Shown piece after piece: positions 1-7,022 of a DNA stretch of 64,000 bases (its first letter is position 1; each line of letters starts with the position of its first letter). The notes below the pieces were generated by a model. The model made no database searches, had not been told where the DNA came from, and was given only the letters and a program-made list of their open reading frames with translations. Source of the DNA: Halorubellus salinus (GTDB lineage Archaea > Halobacteriota > Halobacteria > Halobacteriales > Natrialbaceae); contig NZ_JAJCVI010000005.1 in the NCBI RefSeq assembly GCF_020567525.1, positions 1 through 64,000 on the forward strand. The letters run 5' to 3'. A program made the position numbers and the translations under genes.

Positions 1-112
1 CCGAGTTTTAAACGCAACGACTGAGGCGTGGAATATCCGGAATTGCCATCGAATATGGTTAGTGGAGGAGCTGTCGGCTGTATCCCCGCCCTGAAGGGCG
101 GGGTTTTAGCCT
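1..112 (-). mobile_element. Left end of an IS200/IS605 (IS1341-type) element, cut by window edge
   Basis: Read on the minus strand, positions 104-85 form a hairpin of CCCCGC and GCGGGG arms. It is followed by a GATACAGCCGAC stretch and, further on, a GGATATTCC motif. The intact element at 55362-56822 has the same order: hairpin at 55370-55389, then GATGAATCCGAC, then GGATATTCC. I infer that this is the conserved left end of a related element whose tnpB lies to the left of the window on the minus strand. No coding part is visible here. Confidence 0.55.
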
Positions 113-926
113 TGTAACTTCCATAACCGGCAGGACGGTCGCGCTGGGAAAGAGCGAGGCTCTCGCGAGTCCAGAGACGCTCGTCCAGCGTTCATAATCG
201 CCCGTATCGTCCGCAAGGAGACCTCTATCAGCAGTCTGGATGGGAACTAGGAACGAATCGGAGTGGGATCGATCCCGTGGGCGGTCGTCTGAAACTCCAG
301 GCAGGAACCTCCAAGGCACCATCTCGGAGTTCGACCACGGCGACGGACAACAACGAATCCAGAATCCAGCGACCCGAAACCACTAGACGAGAACCGATTA
401 TGAAGACGCAACCGAAGACAACAATCAAAATCCCCCAACGCGCACGCACATACCGAACCCCCACAGAAGACCCCTTCACCCCCGAAATCTCAAACACCAC
501 CCCCGAGAGACCACCCGAATCGAACCCACCCTAGTTCCCCGCCGACCGACGTACCGATCCTCTCTTGCGGACGTTCCGGGCGGTTATGACTTTCTGAGGC
601 GAGTGGAGATCGGAGTATGTTGGCCATAGACGCTTCTTGACGGGTGAATTCGATTGTGGACAAACTAGGCCGAATGGTCGGAAGAGGAGTGAGACTGAAC
701 CGGTTTCCAGCGATTCCTCGTCCAGTACGCAGAAACGGGTGTCGAAGCCTCGGCGAATTGCTGCGACAGAGACGGGGCCGCTCTACCGCGGCCGGTTCGA
801 CGACGACTCGATCAGCGGCAGTTCCGTCGGGTCCGATCCAGCCGCTGCATGCAGCTAGCGGGTCCCCGATTGGCGGCCATCGCAGGCGGGCACTCGTTCG
901 GGTAGTCAGTGGCTGCGTTCGCCGCG
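113..926. other. Intergenic stretch with no convincing gene
   Basis: About 800 bases lie between the IS end and the first convincing gene. Several overlapping open frames exist, but none has recognisable domains or a good promoter at a usable spacing. One weak minus-strand candidate (228-500) is listed separately. Confidence 0.5.
228..500 (-). CDS. Possible small membrane protein (weak)
   Basis: An open frame of 90 codons begins at a GTG. Residues about 23-41 are hydrophobic enough to form one membrane segment (WGILIVVFGCVFIIG). I recognise no family. The reading frame overlaps open frames on the other strand, and no clear promoter box is visible upstream, so this may be chance. It is kept only because the hydrophobic segment is coherent. 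Confidence 0.2.
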   Translation of the reverse strand: MVFEISGVKGSSVGVRYVRARWGILIVVFGCVFIIGSRLVVSGRWILDSLLSVAVVELRDGALEVPAWSFRRPPTGSIPLRFVPSSHPDC

Positions 927-1790
927 TCACACGAGCGACCGCACACGTCGCCGTAGAGATGCACGACGGAGTGCGTACTCGACGACGGCCACGGCGAGGA
1001 GAATGCCGAGGAAGACGAACCAGGCCCCGAAGTAGAAGGCATGCGGGTCGTCGACACTGGCCGTGAACTCGGCTCGGACGTCATTCAGGACGAAGACCGA
1101 CAACAGGGCTGCGGGTGCGACGAACTGATGCCGGACGAGCAGGTACATCGGGACCGCAGCGAGCACCCACATCCCGAGCGCGCTGACCGTGTACAGGAGC
1201 CATTCGACGCCTCCGGACGCGGTCACTCCAAGCCGCGCGGCGAACCACACCATGACGATGGCGTGAAGCACGCCGGCAGCGGTGGCGACCATGACCGCCG
1301 TCCGTCGTGAGGCCGGAACCGGTATCCTGGTCCGGTCGGAGGGTGTCGTAGGCAGCCACCCCCACGCCCATCGGGCCGTGTATTCGACGAGTCCAAGGAA
1401 GAGGAACCCGACCGTCCAGACCGACGCGTTGAGCATGTATCGGACGATGTACAGGCCATTCTCGACGACGATGATTCCGGTCGGTTCGTCGAGTCGTTCG
1501 AGTTCGGCGACGTCCCGGAACGTCGGTCCCGGCGGGGTAAGTTCCATCCCCAGGACGTAGCCGCTCGTGAGCACGAGCGCGAGAAGTGGTGTGAGGATGC
1601 GATACCGCAAGGCCACCCACGCTGGGAGTGCTGCGACGAAGACGAGGCCACCATAACGCCAGCTCAGACCGAGCAGCGAGTACTCGGAGGGTCCGACCGA
1701 ATACCCGAGTTGGAGTGCGACGGCGAGCATCGCGACGGCGTGAACAAGTCCGACGAGCAAGCTGATGACCGCATCTCGTCTGGAGGGCAT
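927..1790 (-). CDS. Multi-pass membrane protein of unknown function
   Basis: The protein has 287 residues from the ATG at 1790 (MPSRRDAVISLL). A longer frame upstream to 1898 is possible, but it adds a basic, non-hydrophobic stretch that looks untranslated. It is almost entirely hydrophobic, with about seven or eight predicted membrane segments. They are arranged as two similar halves, each with a segment near an LxEYxxR motif (GLVEYTARWAW and VVEYALRRASL). That suggests an internal duplication. I recognise no catalytic motif or named family. It stands alone on this strand between the IS end and a small plus-strand gene. Confidence 0.7.
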   Translation of the reverse strand: MPSRRDAVISLLVGLVHAVAMLAVALQLGYSVGPSEYSLLGLSWRYGGLVFVAALPAWVALRYRILTPLLALVLTSGYVLGMELTPPGPTFRDVAELERLDEPTGIIVVENGLYIVRYMLNASVWTVGFLFLGLVEYTARWAWGWLPTTPSDRTRIPVPASRRTAVMVATAAGVLHAIVMVWFAARLGVTASGGVEWLLYTVSALGMWVLAAVPMYLLVRHQFVAPAALLSVFVLNDVRAEFTASVDDPHAFYFGAWFVFLGILLAVAVVEYALRRASLRRRVRSLV

Positions 1791-2120
1791 ACGCCCCACG
1801 TTGCATCCCACTCGCTTCTGTGTTGTCCTACTCTCGGAGGGCGACGAACACAGGTGGGCGACGCCATGGATGCTGCAGTGCCTGTCAGAACGCCTCAAGG
1901 TCGGTCAGGAACGGCGTGACAGAGACGAATGCATGACTTCACGTCGTCGGGTGGGGTTGCTGGTTCTAGTGTCAGGTCCGACAGGTATGCCTGGTAAGGA
2001 GTGCGTCGACAGATTCGGGCGAGTACACCGGCGAGATTGTGGCTCGAATCGATGCACGCCCTGGTGATTGGGACCACGCTTTCCCATAGAGGTTTGTGTG
2101 TCCCCTCCGATGTGTCGTGT

Positions 2121-2387
2121 ATGGCGCTTGACGATAACAATCACGCGGTCCTGCACGACGTCGTGGAGATGGACGAGGTAGCGGATACGGAGTACGTGGA
2201 TTCGCCGATAGAGGGGGAGCCGTCGCGGTTGTACGTGTTGTTCGAGTCGGACGTGGACGTGTTGTCGGCGGATTTCCAGCAGTGGATGGTGGACGTGGGG
2301 GTGGCGGCGATGAACGTCGGGTTCGAGTCGGACGCGGTCCTCGACCAGTTGTTCGTGGAACTCCAGGACGTGGAGGAACTGGCCTAA
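2121..2387 (+). CDS. Small acidic protein of unknown function
   Basis: The protein has 88 residues from the ATG at 2121 (MALDDNNHAVLH). An in-frame extension to 2001 exists but is basic and unlike a haloarchaeal protein. The sequence is very acidic and soluble, with a central strand-like segment (SRLYVLFESDVDVL) and a C-terminal helix. I recognise no family. A strong hairpin terminator follows at 2398-2415, and the displaced twy1 fragment lies just downstream, so this gene probably sat upstream of twy1 before the insertion. Confidence 0.55.
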   Translation: MALDDNNHAVLHDVVEMDEVADTEYVDSPIEGEPSRLYVLFESDVDVLSADFQQWMVDVGVAAMNVGFESDAVLDQLFVELQDVEELA

Positions 2388-2397
2388 GCACGCATAG

Positions 2398-2415
2398 GGC
2401 GCGCTCCAGCGCGCC
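2398..2415 (+). terminator. Hairpin terminator GGCGCGC-TCCA-GCGCGCC
   Basis: A perfect 7-bp stem with a TCCA loop is followed by GTTTCT. It lies 11 bases past the stop of the small gene ending at 2387. The loop and tail resemble the two hairpins after ilvE at 14.45 kb. Confidence 0.6.
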
Positions 2416-2522
2416 GTTTCTGCGGGGCGGCGGGTTTCGTGCTGGACCGAGGTGACTGTGCGGTGCGAGTGCGTCGAGCGGACACCGCGTGTTTTTCACT
2501 GCTGGACGCGCTCGGGGGTGGT

Positions 2523-2717
2523 ATGAGCGACAGCGAGGACGCCGAGGGCGGGCCGATGCAGGTGTCGGACCCGAACTATCATAACGTGAATCACACGGCC
2601 GCGCAGACGTGTGGGTGGACGAAGAACGCGCTGGAGGGCGAGGGGAAGTGCTACGGGTTCATCATCAGCTGCGAGTATGATATCGCGCACCTCGATGCCG
2701 CGTACGAACTGAACTGA
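2523..2717 (+). pseudogene. Truncated 5' fragment of the wybutosine gene twy1
   Basis: The first ~44 codons match the N-terminus of the full-length Twy1 encoded at 5977-7005. Both share GGPMQV-x-DPNYH, VNHTAAQTCGWT and NAL-x-G-x-G-x-CY. Homology stops after the codon for Tyr44 (about 2654), and the frame then runs through unrelated sequence to a stop at 2717. The radical-SAM cysteines are absent, so no enzyme can be made. The codons here are GC-rich like the rest of the chromosome, whereas the same segment of the full-length gene is AT-richer. I infer that this is the native 5' end, displaced by the element between it and the full gene. A T-rich box at 2489-2494 (GTGTTTTTC) suggests it keeps its promoter. 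Confidence 0.75.
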
Positions 2718-3250
2718 TCCACTGCCCATAGTTCAAAGATACAAAGGGTTTCCTCGAAATGCATTTCACACCATCCTCAAGCACCCAGACGCATGCGCTG
2801 GGTAGAGCTTGGGGGTGACCAGGTGGGCGAAGCGGCGTCGTATAGGTTCTGACCCCTGCCGACCCTCTTCGAAGATGACGAGGGGAACACCAGGGAGAGC
2901 AGACCACGCGGACGGCCGACTGTTTGGCAAGGTGACACTGCTCCTCGTTCGCGAGAGAGGACGACCAACTATGGTGAGTCGTACTGCTACACTGTGTGCC
3001 GGTCCGCGAGCGCAACGTGCGATTGGTGCATATGAGCAACAATCGCCCAGGCGGTTCGCGCCTCGAAATTGGGAGCGTCGAACGCACGAGGACGGACGAG
3101 TTGTCGTAGGAGCCACTTCTTAAGTACTATCAAGAGCAGATTTATCGGCGCCTACAGTGGTGAGGCGCCCAGGCAGAACCGGGGGTTCTCCGTCGACAGC
3201 TCAACACACCGAATGAGGTATAGAAGCGCTTTCATAACCAACTGGCTCCC
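2718..3250. other. Non-coding left part of the island
   Basis: No convincing gene is seen. The stretch contains GGCGCC palindromes either side of a short loop near 3143-3170, and AT-rich boxes near 3138 and 3213 that could serve the integrase. Overlapping open frames on both strands have no recognisable content. Confidence 0.4.
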
Positions 3251-4441
3251 GTGATGACCGGAGCCAAAGGCGACAATTGGACTGAGATTACGATGGCTCA
3301 AGGCCCAGTGAAGAAACTCAATAGTGAACGAACGAGAATCAGACAGTACGGCGAAGACGGAACTCTCCCTGAGGAAACGACTGACGCTTTGCCCGAATGG
3401 GCGTCGGCGCTTCATCCTCGCGAATCAGAGTTCGAGTACATCACACCCAGTGGTGAACCAGATACATTTGCGATAGCGACTGTCGAATCGTATCTCCGTG
3501 AGATGCGAAAGGTCGCACAACGAGTCTCGCCAGATCTCCTCCAACTGGATGCTGAACAATTCAATCAGGCCATGGATGGGATTCACGCCGGGTTGAATCC
3601 AAACATCAAGGAGGGTGGTCTAGCAAGAGCGACCGTCATCGTGACGCAATCTGCCGGGCGGTCGTTCTTCTGGTACTGGGGAATCGCACACCCCGACGAA
3701 ATTACCGTGTATGGCAACTCCAGTGGCGCAGCATATGACGAGGAGAATTTATTCTCACGTCAGGATATTCAGGCACTCAGGACACAGGTCGAAGGTGCTC
3801 GGAATCGAGCATTGCTCGAACTCCTCTTGAACACCGGACAACGTATCAGCGCAATCCAGGGTCTTCGAATCAAGGATATCAATCCCGGAGACGGTATTCT
3901 GACATTGAACACGAACCGTGATGGGCTGAAGGGAGCAGCAGACCGGGATCGTCGACGTCCGCTTTTCGGCGCGAGACCATACCTGAAAAAGTGGCTGGAC
4001 GTCCATCCTCTCCGCGACAATCCTGACGCATTCCTGTTCGTTGGTGACCCTGACCATCACTTCACGAATCTCGACCAGCCGCTGTGTCAGGGTACAATTC
4101 GTAGAATGCTCGAGGTAACAGCCGATCGAGCGAACGTCGGGAAGCCCGTGAACCCACATAACTTCCGCCATTACTGGACGACAATCATGAAACAGGACTA
4201 CGGGCTAAACGACGAGGAAATCAAGTTCTTGCTGGGGCACCGTCGAGAAGGAAACGGCGTCAATCGAGTCTGCAATCACTCTGACACAGACGCTCTCTGG
4301 AGAAACTTAGAAGCCAAAACAAGAACGACTGTCGAATCGCTTCCGAAGCCTCTAACACCCGACTCTTGTGGCTCGTGCGATGAACCACTCGAATCACACT
4401 GGATATGCTGCCCCCGCTGCGGAACTACATACGCACCATAA
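3251..4441 (+). CDS. Tyrosine recombinase (integrase) with C-terminal zinc ribbon; nucleophile position is Cys
   Basis: The protein has 396 residues and belongs to the phage-integrase/XerD-like family that cuts and rejoins DNA at att sites. Residues about 75-150 look like the SAM-like core-binding domain. The catalytic domain has Arg198 (TGQRIS), Lys227, His303 and Arg306 (HNFRH) and His330 (LLGH). The Tyr expected two residues before a His is instead Cys341 (codon TGC at 4271-4273, in VCNHSD). A zinc ribbon ends the protein (CGSC near 373 and CPRC near 387). Met15 at 3293 is an alternative start. As read, the enzyme should not form the usual phosphotyrosine link, so the element may be immobile unless another residue substitutes. 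Confidence 0.85.
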   Translation: MMTGAKGDNWTEITMAQGPVKKLNSERTRIRQYGEDGTLPEETTDALPEWASALHPRESEFEYITPSGEPDTFAIATVESYLREMRKVAQRVSPDLLQLDAEQFNQAMDGIHAGLNPNIKEGGLARATVIVTQSAGRSFFWYWGIAHPDEITVYGNSSGAAYDEENLFSRQDIQALRTQVEGARNRALLELLLNTGQRISAIQGLRIKDINPGDGILTLNTNRDGLKGAADRDRRRPLFGARPYLKKWLDVHPLRDNPDAFLFVGDPDHHFTNLDQPLCQGTIRRMLEVTADRANVGKPVNPHNFRHYWTTIMKQDYGLNDEEIKFLLGHRREGNGVNRVCNHSDTDALWRNLEAKTRTTVESLPKPLTPDSCGSCDEPLESHWICCPRCGTTYAP

Positions 4442-4829
4442 CGGACTTGCGCCGTGTTGAACCCCTCAATCGTGGATAGATTCCAGCAGTTCTGCTGAAT
4501 CTACAGCGCGAATCGTCCCTGAGAAATCTCCGCGGCTTCGATCGTCCGAAGCGGTAGATACAGGGGGTGTGCTTCGTAGTGGAGTCCTATGCAGCTTCCG
4601 TATCTGTGGGCCCTGTGTCTCTATTCCTTGTCATAGGTCCATCTAAACGATGCAGTGAAATCTGGCGACTCAGGTGGCGGTATATTCGGCAGGACGTCTA
4701 GCGGAGATGGAGCATACATCATGGGAGTGAGCAATCATTGTTTCACTTACCGGGGTGATGGGGGCAATACTGCCGAAGCAATTGAACGATATCTCCCAGG
4801 ATACTTCCGGTAAAGAACACAGAATTCTC
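4442..4829. other. Intergenic, AT-rich; hairpin after the integrase
   Basis: This stretch holds a hairpin at 4484-4497 (CAGCAG-TT-CTGCTG), 43 bases past the integrase stop, which may end its transcript. No gene is seen in the remainder. Confidence 0.45.
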
Positions 4830-5429
4830 TCAGTTCTCTCTCGTAGTTCCAAAAACGTGCTTTCCCTCGGCTCTATAAACATAGACAGGGAATATATATT
4901 CATCCATGTTCCCGTCATACTTGATTGTTACTTCGACAGTCCTTGGAACTTCCTGAATGAGAGATTGTAGGTCGATGGACGGCTCTTCGACAACATCTCC
5001 TTCATCGTTAACTTTCTCTAAATACACTACCCGAAGATCTCTACGCATAGAAGTTTCCCAAGGCGCAGCTTCAACCCAAACATCGTTTCGCTGGGAAATT
5101 GCAGGTGAAAACACATTCCCGGCCGCATTAATAGCCGCATCGTGTGCTTCTTGCTCTGCCCAATGCTCATACGGGCCAAAATCGTACTCGATGACTTCTC
5201 CCCCGGATCGCTTTGCAGGGTAGCGGATTGTGTCATTACTCGGGAAATATTCAAAGTCCCCTTCAAGTTCGGTGATTGCCAACTCCTTTGGAGCACCCTT
5301 CGCACGCGTGTCTTCCCCGACTTCGAGTGGACCGCTACCTCCAGGCATTGCTTGAAAAGAGCTCAAACAACCGGTAAGACCAATTAACGCAGAGGTTGCA
5401 ATCGATAATATATCCCGGCGTCGTACCAT
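4830..5429 (-). CDS. Tat-type lipoprotein of unknown function, in the island
   Basis: The protein has 199 residues from the ATG at 5429; an ATG at 5438 would add three residues. The N-terminus has twin arginines (VRRRDILS), a hydrophobic stretch and a lipobox (LTGC), typical of haloarchaeal lipid-anchored proteins exported by Tat. The mature part is acidic and soluble. It has a central His/Glu/Ala-rich helix (EHWAEQEAHDAAINAAG) and a strand-rich C-terminal half. I recognise no family. Codon usage is AT-richer than neighbouring chromosomal genes, in keeping with carriage by the integrative element. Confidence 0.75.
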   Translation of the reverse strand: MVRRRDILSIATSALIGLTGCLSSFQAMPGGSGPLEVGEDTRAKGAPKELAITELEGDFEYFPSNDTIRYPAKRSGGEVIEYDFGPYEHWAEQEAHDAAINAAGNVFSPAISQRNDVWVEAAPWETSMRRDLRVVYLEKVNDEGDVVEEPSIDLQSLIQEVPRTVEVTIKYDGNMDEYIFPVYVYRAEGKHVFGTTREN

Positions 5430-5672
5430 ATTCCACAAATTATCGATATCCGCTGAAACCCTTTTTGGTACCTCATAAGGTCATTGCAACTAATGGAATG
5501 AACGTCAGGCGATAATTGTCTGAATTAATCATACTGTCGTGTGACCTTTAAGACGTCTGCTACCATCTCGTATTCAATAGCCCACAATCCCGAGGGGTGT
5601 CAATTCCAGAAGGAATCAAACATCGGCATTCGGCACCTTAGGTGTACACGTCTCTGATTCAACCTGAGACCT

Positions 5673-5775
5673 ATACGTTCGCACGCCTACCTAACAGCAG
5701 TTTCATCAGATGAGATGTCTAACGAATAGGATTTCAACAGAGCCGCTTCGGTATGTTCGCACGCCTACTGAACAG
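5673..5775. repeat. Two 25-bp direct repeats, 78 bp apart
   Basis: 5673-5697 and 5751-5775 match at 21 of 25 positions and share the core GTTCGCACGCCTAC. The second copy has TGTTC and GAACA arms around the core, so each copy is also weakly dyad-symmetric. Their place beside the right end of the element suggests recombinase arm sites or a repressor site. Confidence 0.6.
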
Positions 5776-5949
5776 GAGATCCAAATCGGCGTCTGTACAT
5801 GGAGCCTGTTGATGTTTTCGAGCTAGTCTCTTGATTCAGCACAGTAAGATTGTCAGGTTGAAAGTGTTTAAACAACGCATGGACTCCGAGAGCGTCATCT
5901 GCCGAATCGGACTCGTTCGACGGTGAGGTGAAAAGAGAGGGAAGAACGT

Positions 5950-5955
5950 TTTAGC
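5950..5955 (+). promoter_or_regulatory. TATA-like box of twy1
   Basis: TTTTAG lies about 26 bases before the ATG at 5977, the spacing expected for a leaderless haloarchaeal transcript. It belongs to the foreign part of the gene, so the inserted element has supplied the promoter as well. Confidence 0.5.
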
Positions 5956-5976
5956 CTTGCCACCCATTTCTCGCCA

Positions 5977-7005
5977 ATGACCGGATCGGATACCGTCGAG
6001 GAATCCTCGACGGGCAAGCAGAACGAGGAGGGTTCTGATGGGGGGCCGATGCAGGTAGATGACCCAAACTACCACAGCGTGAACCATACAGCGGCGCAGA
6101 CGTGCGGCTGGACTGCCAATGCTCTCAAGGGCGACGGTCGTTGTTATAAATACGCATTCTATGGGATAGAGTCCCATCGGTGCATGCAGATGACGCCGGT
6201 GGTGAAGTGCAACGAGCGCTGCGTGTTCTGTTGGCGCGATCACGCGGGGCACGCGTACGAGTTAGGGGACGTGGAGTGGGACGACCCGGCGGCGGTCGCG
6301 GATGCGACGGTGGAGCTCCAGCGGAGGCTCCTGTCGGGGTACGGCGGGAACGAGAACGTGCCGCGTGAGGTGTTCGAGCAGGCGATGGAGCCGCGGCACG
6401 TCGCGATCAGTCTGGATGGCGAGCCGACGCTGTACCCGTATCTGCCGGAGCTCATCGACGAGTTCCACGAGCGGTCGATTACGACGTTCCTCGTGAGCAA
6501 CGGGACGAAACCCGAGGTGCTGGAGCGCTGTGACCCGACGCAGCTCTACGTGAGCGTGGACGCGCCCGAGCGGGCGACGTTCGACTCGACGGTGAAGGCC
6601 GTGGACGACGACGCGTGGGAGCGCCTCGTCGACACGATGGACGTCCTCGCCGAGAAGGACGAGACGCGGACGGTGCTTCGGACGACGCTCGTGAACGGCG
6701 AGAACATGCATAGCCCGGACTGGTACGCGGCGTTCTATCGGCGTGCGAAGCCGGACTTCGTGGAGCTGAAGGCGTACATGCACGTCGGGCACTCCAGAGG
6801 ACGCCTCGACCGTGATGCGATGCCGGACCACGAGGACGTGCTCGCGTTCGCCGAGGACGTCAAGGAACACATGCCCGAGCACGAGCACCTCGCGGACGTC
6901 CCGCAGTCCAGGGTCGCACTGCTCGCGCGGGACTCGGATACGTGGGTGCCGAAGCTCCGGAAGGACAGCGAGTTCTGGACCGAGGACCCGCTCGCGGACG
7001 CCTGA
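5977..7005 (+). CDS. twy1: tRNA 4-demethylwyosine synthase Twy1 (chimeric 5' end)
   Basis: This radical-SAM enzyme joins pyruvate carbons to N1-methylguanosine 37 of tRNA-Phe, giving the tricyclic base of wyosine. It has 342 residues, normal for archaeal TYW1. The radical-SAM cluster cysteines are Cys78, Cys82 and Cys85 (KCNERCVFC). Cys43, Cys56 and Cys69 match the three N-terminal cysteines that hold the second cluster. Codons 1 to about 68 are AT-richer (for example TATAAATACGCATTC). From about 6180 onward the gene is GC-rich like the chromosome. A second, GC-rich copy of the 5' end lies at 2523. I infer that an integrative element replaced the native 5' end with its own and restored a full reading frame. 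Confidence 0.92.
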   Translation: MTGSDTVEESSTGKQNEEGSDGGPMQVDDPNYHSVNHTAAQTCGWTANALKGDGRCYKYAFYGIESHRCMQMTPVVKCNERCVFCWRDHAGHAYELGDVEWDDPAAVADATVELQRRLLSGYGGNENVPREVFEQAMEPRHVAISLDGEPTLYPYLPELIDEFHERSITTFLVSNGTKPEVLERCDPTQLYVSVDAPERATFDSTVKAVDDDAWERLVDTMDVLAEKDETRTVLRTTLVNGENMHSPDWYAAFYRRAKPDFVELKAYMHVGHSRGRLDRDAMPDHEDVLAFAEDVKEHMPEHEHLADVPQSRVALLARDSDTWVPKLRKDSEFWTEDPLADA

Positions 7006-7022
7006 CCGCGGTCTCCGTTCGG

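Larger units (their letters stand above)
5439..5976. other. Non-coding, AT-rich, with a pair of 25-bp repeats
   Basis: No gene is seen. The stretch contains two imperfect direct repeats (5673-5697 and 5751-5775, listed separately). At its right end it carries the promoter of twy1 (TTTTAG box at 5950-5955, about 26 bases before the ATG). Confidence 0.5.
2655..6177. mobile_element. Putative integrative element inserted in twy1
   Basis: The segment lies between a displaced twy1 5' fragment and a complete twy1 gene. It carries a tyrosine recombinase gene and a lipoprotein gene, and it is visibly AT-richer than its flanks. The right boundary is placed at an inverted repeat inside twy1 (ATGGGA at 6161-6166 and TCCCAT at 6172-6177), where codon usage switches abruptly. 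The left boundary is where twy1 homology ends. I could not find a matching core repeat at the left end by eye, so the exact ends are inferred. Confidence 0.5.

Noticed and set aside
490-930. 146-codon minus-strand open frame
   Set aside because: It is rich in Arg, Pro and Ser with no recognisable domain, overlaps open frames on the other strand, and has no promoter at a sensible distance. It looks like a GC-rich chance frame.
2809-3123. 104-codon plus-strand frame in the left part of the island
   Set aside because: The composition is basic and Arg-rich, unlike haloarchaeal proteins, and a competing minus-strand frame covers the same bases.
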